From the NCBI GenBank assembly GCA_012800665.1, contig JAAZIW010000120.1, forward strand, positions 1-7,212: a stretch of DNA of 7,212 bases. The letters are read 5' to 3'. The notes beneath the pieces are model-generated. The model made no database searches and was not told the DNA's origin. It saw nothing but the letters and a program-made list of their open reading frames with translations. Origin of the DNA: Rikenellaceae bacterium. Lineage in GTDB: Bacteria; Bacteroidota; Bacteroidia; Bacteroidales; UBA932. Shown piece after piece: positions 1-6,428 of this stretch. Both the position numbers and the translations under genes were made by a program. Position 1 is the stretch's first letter, and every line of letters begins with the position of its first letter.

Positions 1-333
1 AGAGTGGCATTCATCTCTTTCAGCAAACATATTTGCGATATTTTAGCAAAAGAATGCCCCGCTTTTACAAATCAATATCTTAACGGGGATATTTCTCCTG
101 AAGCGCTTGCCGCAGACGGTATTAACGGCTTGGACTACAAAAAGAGTGTGATTTTTCAAGACACATCCATTGTAGAAAGGGCTCAAGCATTGGGCATGTC
201 CACCAATTCCTGGACGGTGAACAAGGCCGATGAAATGCAAAAACTTTTCGAGCTTGGCATAGATGCCATAACCACGGATGAGCCCTTGCTGCTTCGCGAC
301 CTTTTAGACCGTAAAGAGTTTAAAAACAAGTAA
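1..333 (+). CDS. Glycerophosphodiester phosphodiesterase, C-terminal part (5' end outside window)
   Basis: The reading frame is open from base 1 and ends at TAA 331-333, followed at once by an in-frame TAG. It gives the last 110 residues of a GDPD-family TIM-barrel protein. These enzymes hydrolyse glycerophosphodiesters to glycerol 3-phosphate and an alcohol. Visible family features are the late-barrel strand VAFISFS (residues 2-8), the stretch YLNGDISPE followed by GINGLDY (about 26-46), the SWTVN strand (70-74) that is typical of the family, and the final strand with ITTDEP (90-95). The catalytic His and acidic residues lie in the N-terminal half and cannot be seen, so activity and any signal peptide cannot be judged. 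The GTG at position 4 is internal, not a start. The gene converges on mmdB with 6 bp between the stop codons and no evident terminator hairpin. Confidence 0.85.
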   Translation, partial: RVAFISFSKHICDILAKECPAFTNQYLNGDISPEALAADGINGLDYKKSVIFQDTSIVERAQALGMSTNSWTVNKADEMQKLFELGIDAITTDEPLLLRDLLDRKEFKNK

Positions 334-339
334 TAGACT

Positions 340-1482
340 TTATCCCAAAAAGCCCAGAAGGATACCGGCAGCGACAGCGGAGCCGATAACACCTGCTACA
401 TTGGGACCCATTGCATGCATTAGCAGGTGATTGCCGGGATCGGCTTCCAAACCTACAACTTCAGATACGCGGGCGCTGTCCGGCACGGCGGAAACTCCGG
501 CGTTGCCTATTAGAGGATTAATCTTATTGCCTTCCTTGCAGAAAAGGTTCATGATTTTTACGAACAGCACGCCCGCAAAGGTGGCTATTATAAAGGAAAT
601 CAGTCCGAGAATGAAAATCTTTACGGAGCGCTCATTCAAGAATACATCTGCCTGAGTGGATGCGCCTACGGTGAGGCCAATGAGTGTTGTGGCAATATCG
701 ATTATGGGACCGCGTGCATTTTCGGCAAGGCGTCTTGTAACAGTGCTTTCTTTCAGCAGATTGCCGAAGAAGAGCATACCTAATAGAGGCAGGCCGGAGG
801 GCACTATGAATGCCGTACAGAGCAGACCTACTATAGGAAAGATTATTTTTTCGCGCTGGGAAACAATTCGGGGCTTTGCCATACGGATCAGCCTTTCTTT
901 TTTGGTGGTCATCAGCAGCATTATGGGCTTTTGAATCAAAGGCACAAGAGCCATATAGGAATATGCCGACACAGCAATGGCGCCCAAGAGTTCGGGAGCA
1001 AGCTTGCCGCTGAGGAAGATTGCCGTAGGCCCGTCCGCTCCGCCGATTATGCCTATGGCTCCGGCTTCGTTGGGGGTGAAACCCATGCTGAGCGCAAGCA
1101 GATAGGCTCCGAAGATGCCCATTTGTGCCGCGGCGCCTATTAAAATGAGTCTGGGTTGTGAAATCAGGGCGCTGAAGTCGGTCATAGCCCCTATTCCTAA
1201 GAAGATGAGCGGGGGATACCAGCCGTTAAGCACTCCGTGATATAGAATATTGAATACTGAGCCCTCTTCGTAAATGCTTACTTGCAGACCCCAGAGTATA
1301 GGAATATTGCCTATTATCATGCCGAAGCCTATGGGGACAAGCAGTAGGGGCTCCCATTCTTTAACTATGCCCAGCGTAATAAAGAGTATGCCTATGGCTA
1401 TCATAACGAGATGCTGCCATGTGGCGTTGGCAAAGCCCGTGAATGACCAGAACTGTTGCAGACTTTCGATTATGCTGTCCAT
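340..1482 (-). CDS. mmdB: Na+-translocating methylmalonyl-CoA decarboxylase, beta subunit (OadB/MmdB family)
   Basis: This is the integral membrane subunit that decarboxylates carboxybiotin and uses the energy to export Na+. The 380 residues are strongly hydrophobic, with roughly nine to eleven membrane segments. All residues I know to be functionally important in Klebsiella OadB have counterparts: D203 corresponds to D150 in GGADGPT, Y229 to Y176 in AYSYM, and N373, G377, S382 and R389 to N322, G326, S331 and R338 in NPLIGNAGVSAVPDSAR. The spacing between these residues matches exactly within each block. The C-terminal HAMGPNVAGVIGSAVAAG block is also typical. The protein is about 50 residues shorter than the Klebsiella one, with the difference on the N-terminal side. 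It is the last gene of the operon: its ATG (1482-1480) directly follows the TAA of the biotin-carrier gene with no gap. Sequence of this subunit alone would not separate oxaloacetate from methylmalonyl-CoA pumps; the acyl-CoA carboxyltransferase gene in the operon makes that choice. Confidence 0.95.
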   Translation of the reverse strand: MDSIIESLQQFWSFTGFANATWQHLVMIAIGILFITLGIVKEWEPLLLVPIGFGMIIGNIPILWGLQVSIYEEGSVFNILYHGVLNGWYPPLIFLGIGAMTDFSALISQPRLILIGAAAQMGIFGAYLLALSMGFTPNEAGAIGIIGGADGPTAIFLSGKLAPELLGAIAVSAYSYMALVPLIQKPIMLLMTTKKERLIRMAKPRIVSQREKIIFPIVGLLCTAFIVPSGLPLLGMLFFGNLLKESTVTRRLAENARGPIIDIATTLIGLTVGASTQADVFLNERSVKIFILGLISFIIATFAGVLFVKIMNLFCKEGNKINPLIGNAGVSAVPDSARVSEVVGLEADPGNHLLMHAMGPNVAGVIGSAVAAGILLGFLG

Positions 1483-1914
1483 TTATGCAATGAGGGCTAT
1501 ATCTGCGCCTTCAAGTATTGAGTCGCCTTTGTTTACAAATAGTTTGGATACGGTGCCGTCGCTTTCGGCAAGAATTTCATTTTCCATCTTCATGGCCTCG
1601 AGCACAACCAACTTTTGTCCGCGCTTTACCGCTTCACCTTCTTTTACGCAAAGTTCAATAATCACTCCCGGAAGAGGCGAAGTTATTTTCATTCCACCTG
1701 CGGAGGCGGGCGCTGTGGGCGTTGAAGCGGTTGTGGTTTGTGCTGATGCAGCAACAGGTGTTGTTACAGGCGCTTCCACAGGTGCTGCGGGAGCATTTTC
1801 TATTTCGACATTGTAACTTACACCGTTTACGTTTACATCTGCAATGCCGTCTTTTACACTGTTTACGGAAACCTCATAGGGCTTGCCGTTGATTTTGAAT
1901 TTATAGTTTGTCAT
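1483..1914 (-). CDS. mmdC: Biotin carrier subunit of methylmalonyl-CoA decarboxylase (gamma/MmdC)
   Basis: This small biotinyl protein carries the carboxyl group from the MmdA active site to the membrane subunit MmdB. The 143 residues fall into three parts: an N-terminal beta-rich domain (about 1-40, beginning YKFKINGKPYEV), a flexible linker rich in Ala, Pro and Thr (about 41-72), and a C-terminal biotinyl/lipoyl domain (about 75-143). The biotinylation motif EAMKM lies at 106-110, so K109 is the predicted biotinylated lysine. The hydrophobic hairpin partner region and the closing ALIA strand are intact. The length is normal for carriers of this kind. The start ATG (1914-1912) overlaps the TGA of the upstream gamma-like gene in an ATGA of 4 bp, and the stop abuts the mmdB start. 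Both junctions suggest translational coupling, which would help keep subunit amounts matched. Confidence 0.95.
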   Translation of the reverse strand: MTNYKFKINGKPYEVSVNSVKDGIADVNVNGVSYNVEIENAPAAPVEAPVTTPVAASAQTTTASTPTAPASAGGMKITSPLPGVIIELCVKEGEAVKRGQKLVVLEAMKMENEILAESDGTVSKLFVNKGDSILEGADIALIA

Positions 1915-2345
1915 TTATTTGGATTTTTGCGGAATCTTAATGCGGGGGAGTCCCAAGCTGTTGAGGGTCTCCTTATAGTTATTACGAATGATTCAGAGTC
2001 GTGTATTTCATGTCCGAAATAAAGCGCAAGTGCGGTGGATATGGCTACCGGTACAGCGTCTGAATTTTCGGCTTCGAGCGCCATTGCAATCGCTGCCGCC
2101 ACCTCTGCATCGGGCTTAGACCTTTTGCGTGCCTTGGGAAATCTTTTATTGGATGCCTTGCGCGAATCCGCCTTTATGGAGATTTTCCCCACAAGGTCGA
2201 AGATAAAAAAGAGGATGACAAGGGCGATGAATACCACAGCTACAGATATGAGCGTGAGAGTCCAGCCGTGAGGGTCGGCTTCTGCCATACGCTTGGCTCC
2301 TTCGGTCATTTTGGATGATTGAAGCAGTATGAATAGAAGATTCAT
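1911..2345 (-). CDS. mmdD: OadG-type small membrane subunit of the decarboxylase (MmdD-like)
   Basis: This is a 144-residue protein with one clear membrane helix (about 29-51), a basic stretch rich in Lys and Arg just after it (about 58-77), and a soluble C-terminal region (79-144). OadG/MmdD proteins anchor and stabilise sodium-pump decarboxylases, joining the carboxyltransferase to the beta subunit. The assignment rests on this architecture and on the position between mmdA and mmdC, more than on catalytic motifs. The tail contains GHEIHDSESFVITIRR (111-126), a pattern I associate with Bacteroidales members of the family. H112, H115 and D116 could bind metal, and the Klebsiella gamma subunit is known to carry zinc, but this is inference. 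The first nine residues are also hydrophobic (MNLLFILLQ) and might be a short signal or membrane-dipping segment. The ATG (2345-2343) overlaps the mmdA stop by one base (TAATG), which supports this start over the internal M13. Confidence 0.85.
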   Translation of the reverse strand: MNLLFILLQSSKMTEGAKRMAEADPHGWTLTLISVAVVFIALVILFFIFDLVGKISIKADSRKASNKRFPKARKRSKPDAEVAAAIAMALEAENSDAVPVAISTALALYFGHEIHDSESFVITIRRPSTAWDSPALRFRKNPNK

Positions 2346-3901
2346 TATAGCGGAAGATTATCGTGTTTTTTTGCAGGAATATCCTGTTTTTTACCCTCCA
2401 TCGAGCAAAGCGCCCTGATTATGCGGAAGCGGGTGTTGCGGGGCTCTATGACATCCTCGATATAACCCTTTTCTGCGGCCTGATAGGGATTATTGAATAA
2501 TTCTTCGTATTCCTCTTTTTTTGCATTGCGGATTTCCTCCGCATGCTCTGGATCCGCCTTTATATCTTTGGCATAGAGCACATCCACTGCGCCATCAGCA
2601 CCCATCACTGCTATCTCCGCAGAGGGCCAGGCGTAGTTGACATCTCCTCTCAAATGCTTGCTGCTCATCACTATATAGGCTCCGCCGTAGGCCTTGCGCA
2701 GGGTAACGGTGATTTTAGGCACCGTGGCTTCGCCATAGGCATAAAGAAGCTTGGCTCCGTTCAAGATAACCGCCCCATATTCCTGCTGTGTGCCGGGAAG
2801 GAAGCCCGGAACATCCACAAGTGTGATAATCGGTATATTGAAAGCATCGCAGAAGCGTACGAAACGGGCTGCCTTGCGGCTGGCGTTTATGTCCAGTACT
2901 CCTGCCAGCATCCTCGGCTGATTGGCGACGATTCCGACTCCGCGTCCGCCCATATGGGCAAAGCCGACTATTATATTTCGTGCAAAGTCGCGGTGGATTT
3001 CAAAAAAGTCGCCGTCATCCGTTATTTCGGCAATTACCTCGTACATATCGTAAGCTTTGTTGGGATTGTCCGGAATTATGGAATTGAGTTTGTCGGAAAC
3101 TCTTGAAATGGGGTCGGAGGTTTCCCGCATGGGAGGCAGTTCCATATTGTTCTGGGGAATGTAACTGAGAAGCCGTTTGATGGTTTCTATTCCTTCCTGC
3201 TCGTTTTCGGCGGCAAAGTGGGCTACTCCGCTCTTTGTGGCATGCACGGTCGCACCGCCGAGCTCTTCGCTGCTTACATCCTCACCGGTAACAGTTTTCA
3301 CAACACCGGGGCCGGTAAGGAACATATAGGAAGTATTCTTTACCATGAGGGTGAAGTCCGTGAGGGCGGGGGAGTAGACCGCTCCGCCGGCGCAGGGGCC
3401 GAAGATGCCGGAAATCTGCGGTATAACGCCGCTGGCGAGGATATTGCGCTCGAATATTTCACCATAACCCGCCAATGCATCAATGCCCTCCTGAATACGG
3501 GCTCCGCCGCTGTCATTCAGGCCGATAACGGGAGCTCCAAGCTTCAGGGCCATATCCATAATCTTGCAGATTTTTTCGCTCATGGTTTTGCTGAGCGAAC
3601 CTCCGCTGACAGTAAAGTCCTGTGCATAAACGAAAACCAAACGGCCTCCAATCGTTCCTTGTCCCGTTACCACTCCATCTCCATAGGGACGGCTGTTTTC
3701 CATTCCGAAATTGGTGCAGCGATGCTGTACAAACATGTCATACTCCTCAAAGGAACCTTCGTCGAGCAGCAAGGCCAAACGTTCGCGAGCCGTTAATTTT
3801 CCCTTTGCATGCTGGGCTTCTATGCGTTTTTCACCGCCCCCGAGGCGTGCCTCCTTGCGGCGTTCCACCAAGCGGGCGATATTGTCTTTCTGAATACTCA
3901 T
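2345..3901 (-). CDS. mmdA: Methylmalonyl-CoA decarboxylase alpha subunit, acyl-CoA carboxyltransferase (MmdA)
   Basis: This carboxyltransferase takes CO2 from (S)-methylmalonyl-CoA, giving propionyl-CoA, and places it on the biotin of MmdC. It is a cytoplasmic step of the succinate route to propionate. The 518 residues match the usual length of about 510. Two crotonase-like halves are visible. The N-terminal half has FVYAQDFTVSGGSLS (90-104), SGGARIQEG (131-139) and GPCAGGAVYSPALTDF (168-183), with an oxyanion-hole Gly pair at 172-173. The C-terminal half has NQPRMLAGVLD (327-337), VDVPGFLPG (362-370) and KAYGGAYIVM (403-412), with the second Gly pair at 406-407. Propionyl-CoA carboxylase beta chains look very similar; the operon partners (OadB and OadG type subunits, separate biotin carrier, no biotin carboxylase gene) favour a decarboxylating Na+ pump. 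It is the first gene of the operon, about 18 nt downstream of its predicted transcription start and without a Shine-Dalgarno sequence. Methylmalonyl-CoA epimerase, often its neighbour in Bacteroidales, is absent here. Confidence 0.95.
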   Translation of the reverse strand: MSIQKDNIARLVERRKEARLGGGEKRIEAQHAKGKLTARERLALLLDEGSFEEYDMFVQHRCTNFGMENSRPYGDGVVTGQGTIGGRLVFVYAQDFTVSGGSLSKTMSEKICKIMDMALKLGAPVIGLNDSGGARIQEGIDALAGYGEIFERNILASGVIPQISGIFGPCAGGAVYSPALTDFTLMVKNTSYMFLTGPGVVKTVTGEDVSSEELGGATVHATKSGVAHFAAENEQEGIETIKRLLSYIPQNNMELPPMRETSDPISRVSDKLNSIIPDNPNKAYDMYEVIAEITDDGDFFEIHRDFARNIIVGFAHMGGRGVGIVANQPRMLAGVLDINASRKAARFVRFCDAFNIPIITLVDVPGFLPGTQQEYGAVILNGAKLLYAYGEATVPKITVTLRKAYGGAYIVMSSKHLRGDVNYAWPSAEIAVMGADGAVDVLYAKDIKADPEHAEEIRNAKKEEYEELFNNPYQAAEKGYIEDVIEPRNTRFRIIRALCSMEGKKQDIPAKKHDNLPL

Positions 3902-3924
3902 TTTTCTGTGAATTGTATCGAGTG

Positions 3925-3932
3925 CAAAGATA
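3925..3932 (-). promoter_or_regulatory. Predicted -7 box of the mmd operon promoter (TATCTTTG)
   Basis: Read on the minus strand, TATCTTTG fits the Bacteroidota -7 consensus TAnnTTTG. It ends 23 bp upstream of the mmdA ATG, which predicts an A-rich 5' leader of about 17-19 nt (near 3918-3920). No good -33 TTTG element stands out at the usual distance; the bases in that place (about 3951-3954) read TTAC. The leader has no purine-rich ribosome site, as is common in this phylum. The call rests on motif and position only. Confidence 0.6.
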
Positions 3933-3943
3933 ATAAAATTGAT

Positions 3944-3951
3944 TATATTTG
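3944..3951 (+). promoter_or_regulatory. Predicted -7 box of the recF promoter (TATATTTG)
   Basis: TATATTTG is an exact match to the Bacteroidota -7 consensus TAnnTTTG. It ends 23 bp before the recF ATG, so transcription would begin near 3956-3958 with a leader of about 17-19 nt. The distance to the start codon is the same as for the opposing mmdA box. A -33 element is not obvious; the expected place (about 3920-3924) lies against the end of the minus-strand box. The leader has no Shine-Dalgarno sequence. Confidence 0.6.
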
Positions 3952-3974
3952 TAAGTCTGTAACTATAAAGCCTA

Positions 3975-5069
3975 ATGCCGTCCTTAAAAAAGATAGTTGT
4001 TCAGAATTTTCGAAACATCGAATTACAGGAGCTTGAGTTTTCCGGGAAACTGAATTGTTTTACGGGTGGCAACGGAGAAGGTAAAACCAATCTATTGGAT
4101 GCCATCTGGTATCTTTCCATGACTAAAAGCGCTTTTACAGCCGACCGTTTTAATTTTCGCTACGGGTCTGATTTTTTCGCCCTTTCCGGCACTTATTCCA
4201 TTCCGGGCAGACAGGACACCCGCATAAGTATTCATGTGGATGGAGACAAAAAGCTTAAAAGGGACGACAAGGTTTATCAGCGAATATCCGATCATATAGG
4301 TCTTATTCCCATAGTGATGGTTTCGCCATCCGATGTTAGCATGGTAAGCGATTCCGGTGAAGAGCGCCGCCGCTTCGCGAATTCGGTCATATCTCAAATT
4401 GACAGCGAATACCTTGTAGGTATGCAGCAGTACAACCGCTTGCTCGCCCAAAGAAACCGTCTTTTGAAAGAGTTCCGTCCCGATCTTTCCCTCTTGGATG
4501 TAATAGATGACAAGATGGATGCCCTGTCTTTGCCTTTGAGCCGGAAAAGGGAGGCCTTTGCAAAGGGGCTGAATCCGCGCATCAAGGATTTCTATTTAAA
4601 AATATCCGGCGGTCGTGAAAGCGTGTCTGTTCGCTACCGCTCCGAACTGCAAAAATCTGGTTTGAAAGATTTGCTCAGCGCCCGACGCGAACGCGACCTC
4701 CTTCTCGGTTACACCACCGTCGGACTTCAAAGAGATGATTTTTCCTTTGAAATGAACGGCCATCCGATTAGGAATTGCGGCAGCCAGGGGCAGCAGAAGA
4801 GTTTTTTGGTAGCCCTCAAGTTTGCACAATATGCCATTATGCGTGAGGGACTCAGCGAAGAGGTGAAGCCTATTTTACTGTTGGATGACCTTTTTGACAA
4901 ATTGGATTTGAGCCGTGTTCAGAATCTTCTGCAGATGGTTTTGGGTGAGGATTTCGGACAAATTTTCCTTACCGACAGCAATAAACTCAGAATCAGTAAT
5001 ATGGTGGATTCCATAACGGAAGACAGAAGTTATTTCGAGGCGAAAGGAGGCGTCTTCATGCAATTATGA
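3975..5069 (+). CDS. recF: DNA replication and repair protein RecF
   Basis: RecF is an SMC-like ATPase that binds gapped DNA and, with RecO and RecR, helps load RecA at stalled forks. The 364 residues match the family length. The N-terminal strand LKKIVVQNFRNIE (4-16) supports the ATG at 3975. Walker A is GGNGEGKTN (31-39, K37), the ABC signature is SQGQQKS (270-276), Walker B is ILLLDD (300-305), and the D-loop is DKLD (308-311). The double Asp at the end of Walker B is normal for RecF. The middle part (about 130-240) is rich in charged residues and corresponds to the helical lobe. recF leads the rightward cluster, is transcribed divergently from mmdA, and shares 4 bp with the following DUF721 gene. 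In many bacteria recF lies next to dnaA, dnaN or gyrB; none of these is visible here. Confidence 0.97.
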   Translation: MPSLKKIVVQNFRNIELQELEFSGKLNCFTGGNGEGKTNLLDAIWYLSMTKSAFTADRFNFRYGSDFFALSGTYSIPGRQDTRISIHVDGDKKLKRDDKVYQRISDHIGLIPIVMVSPSDVSMVSDSGEERRRFANSVISQIDSEYLVGMQQYNRLLAQRNRLLKEFRPDLSLLDVIDDKMDALSLPLSRKREAFAKGLNPRIKDFYLKISGGRESVSVRYRSELQKSGLKDLLSARRERDLLLGYTTVGLQRDDFSFEMNGHPIRNCGSQGQQKSFLVALKFAQYAIMREGLSEEVKPILLLDDLFDKLDLSRVQNLLQMVLGEDFGQIFLTDSNKLRISNMVDSITEDRSYFEAKGGVFMQL

Positions 5070-5392
5070 GCCGGATTGAACGCAAACAGGCAATAAGTAT
5101 AGGAGATGCCCTCAAGGAGATGTTCAAGCGTTCCAAGGCATCGGCAACCCACAATACCAGGCGCATCTTTATGGCTTGGGATGAGGCTTCAGGCGCAAGA
5201 GAATTTACAATCAAAAAGTATTTCCGTGCCGGAGTGCTGTATATTACAGTAAAATCTTCTGTCCTCGCCACTCAGCTTAATATGCAAAAGACCTGGTTGT
5301 TGGAAAAGATAAATACCATACTCTCGGACGACCCCTTATTTATTAAGGATGATGCCAATGTAGGATTTGTAAACGAGCTGCGTATAAAATGA
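5066..5392 (+). CDS. DUF721 / DciA-like protein
   Basis: This is a small basic protein of 108 residues with the DUF721 layout. A helical N-terminal segment begins with ISIGDALKEMFKRS (10-23). Next comes a region with the conserved aromatic pattern FMAWDEASG (35-43), then the strand LYITVKSSVLATQL (57-70), a helix, and a final strand ending NELRIK. Members of this family related to DciA bind the replicative helicase DnaB and are thought to help load it in bacteria that lack DnaC or DnaI. Whether this short Bacteroidota form does so is inference. The partner gene fits: recF precedes it with an ATGA overlap (5066-5069), and pdxB follows with a second ATGA overlap (5389-5392), so all three are probably translationally coupled. 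Confidence 0.8.
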   Translation: MSRIERKQAISIGDALKEMFKRSKASATHNTRRIFMAWDEASGAREFTIKKYFRAGVLYITVKSSVLATQLNMQKTWLLEKINTILSDDPLFIKDDANVGFVNELRIK

Positions 5393-6423
5393 TAACCATA
5401 GTAGTAGATTCCAGTATACCTTTCATCGTGGGCGTATTCGAGCCTTATGCTGCAGTGCGGTATAAGCTGGGTGCAGATATTGTCAGGGAAGACCTTGTCG
5501 ATGCCGATGCCCTTGTGGTTCGTTCCCGTACCTGCTGCGATGCCGCTCTTTTGGAAGGCACATCGGTTAAGATGTTGGCCACTGCTACAATAGGTACCGA
5601 TCATATAGACCTGCCTTGGTGCAATGAGTATGGGATTTTTGTACAGAATGCCGCAGGAAGCAATTCAGGAGGAGTCATGAATTATATCTTCTCTGCCATG
5701 TACGGGGCTGCAGCACGTAAAAGCATACCGCTTACAGGAGCCACAATGGGTATCATCGGCGTAGGTCATGTAGGTTCGAGAGTTGAGCAGATGGCAAGGC
5801 ACTTGGGTTTCAAGGTGTTGCTTAGCGATCCTCCGCGCGCTGAAGACGAAGGTCAGGTACAATTCAGCACCTTGGATTATTTGTTGGAAAATTCTGATGT
5901 GGTCAGCCTGCATGCACCGCTTAACGAGGAAACACGCAATATGGCTGACAGCGATTTTTTCGACAAGATGAAGCTGGGAGCCTTCTTTATAAATACTGCG
6001 CGCGGGGAGTTGGTGGATGATGATGCTCTTATGGCCGCCATTCCCAAGTTGGGACCTGTGATACTCGATGTTTGGAACAACGAACCCAATATAAACCAAA
6101 CGCTTATGAGTATGGTGGATATTGCCACTCCGCACATATCCGGCTACTCTTATCATAGCAAACAGAGGAGTACCGCTGCAGTTGTGCGCTCTGTCGCCCG
6201 CTTTTTTTCAATAAAAGAACTCTTCGATTTTTTCCCTCCGGCGGATGTAAAGGAATTGGAATCCATAAAACTTGACCTTAGAGGTATGACCCAGGGGCAG
6301 GTGGCCGCCCTTTTTCAATATAATTATCCCATATTCACCGACGACTTTATGTTTCGTATGGCACCGGACAGCTTTGAGTCGCTTAGGGCAAATTACAGCT
6401 ACAGACGAGAATTTTTTATTTAA
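5389..6423 (+). CDS. pdxB: 4-phosphoerythronate dehydrogenase PdxB
   Basis: PdxB oxidises 4-phosphoerythronate to 2-oxo-3-hydroxy-4-phosphobutanoate, the second step of the DXP-dependent route to pyridoxal phosphate. The N-terminal substrate domain has the PdxB hallmarks VRSRTCC (44-50) and ATIGTDHIDLPWC (66-78). The NAD-binding Rossmann motif is GIIGVGHVGS (121-130). The catalytic triad of D-2-hydroxyacid dehydrogenases is present: R205 in TARGELVD, E232 in DVWNNEP and H249 in TPHISGYS. These correspond to R208, E237 and H254 of the E. coli enzyme. At 344 residues it is shorter than E. coli PdxB (378), with about 95 instead of 124 residues after the catalytic His, so the C-terminal dimerisation domain is reduced. 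The usual APGCN-like turn reads AAGSN (88-92). The start ATG overlaps the DUF721 stop. SerC and the later Pdx enzymes are not in the window. Other hydroxyacid dehydrogenases are less likely given the N-terminal motifs. Confidence 0.93.
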   Translation: MITIVVDSSIPFIVGVFEPYAAVRYKLGADIVREDLVDADALVVRSRTCCDAALLEGTSVKMLATATIGTDHIDLPWCNEYGIFVQNAAGSNSGGVMNYIFSAMYGAAARKSIPLTGATMGIIGVGHVGSRVEQMARHLGFKVLLSDPPRAEDEGQVQFSTLDYLLENSDVVSLHAPLNEETRNMADSDFFDKMKLGAFFINTARGELVDDDALMAAIPKLGPVILDVWNNEPNINQTLMSMVDIATPHISGYSYHSKQRSTAAVVRSVARFFSIKELFDFFPPADVKELESIKLDLRGMTQGQVAALFQYNYPIFTDDFMFRMAPDSFESLRANYSYRREFFI

Positions 6424-6428
6424 AAACT

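Larger units (their letters stand above)
3925..3951. repeat. 27-bp imperfect palindrome spanning both divergent -7 boxes
   Basis: The left arm CAAAGATAATAAA (3925-3937) and the right arm TTGATTATATTTG (3939-3951) are inverted repeats around base 3938, matching at 11 of 13 positions. The mismatches are at pairs 3929/3947 and 3935/3941. The outer eight bases of each arm are the two opposing -7 boxes, which accounts for part of the symmetry, but the match continues inward across the AT-rich spacer. It could be a symmetric bidirectional promoter core or an operator for a dimeric regulator. A terminator is unlikely, as it is AT-only in the stem core and sits between divergent genes. Confidence 0.6.

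Noticed and set aside
4..6. GTG at position 4 as a real start codon of a 109-residue protein
   Set aside because: The frame is open back to base 1, and the sequence begins in the middle of a TIM-barrel domain, so the gene is simply cut by the window edge.
1274..1816. 180-residue open frame on the plus strand opposite mmdB and mmdC
   Set aside because: It lies wholly antisense to two well-supported genes, has low-complexity Ala/Val/Gly composition where it mirrors the linker of the biotin carrier, and shows no family motif.
2543..3796. Two long plus-strand frames (187 and 192 residues) opposite mmdA
   Set aside because: They are antisense shadows of a full-length, motif-complete gene, and the translations resemble no protein family.
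3809..4036. 75-residue plus-strand frame crossing from mmdA antisense into the recF start
   Set aside because: It runs through the promoter region and out of frame into recF, with no motif and no supported start signal.
5043..5050. AAAGGAGG as a strong Shine-Dalgarno site for the DUF721 gene
   Set aside because: It lies inside recF coding sequence and is 15 bases from the ATG at 5066, longer than a useful spacing. Other starts in the window lack such sites, so it is probably chance coding sequence; overlap coupling explains initiation better.
5665..6156. 163-residue minus-strand frame opposite pdxB
   Set aside because: It overlaps the catalytic core of pdxB in antisense, and its Cys- and His-rich translation has no recognisable domain.
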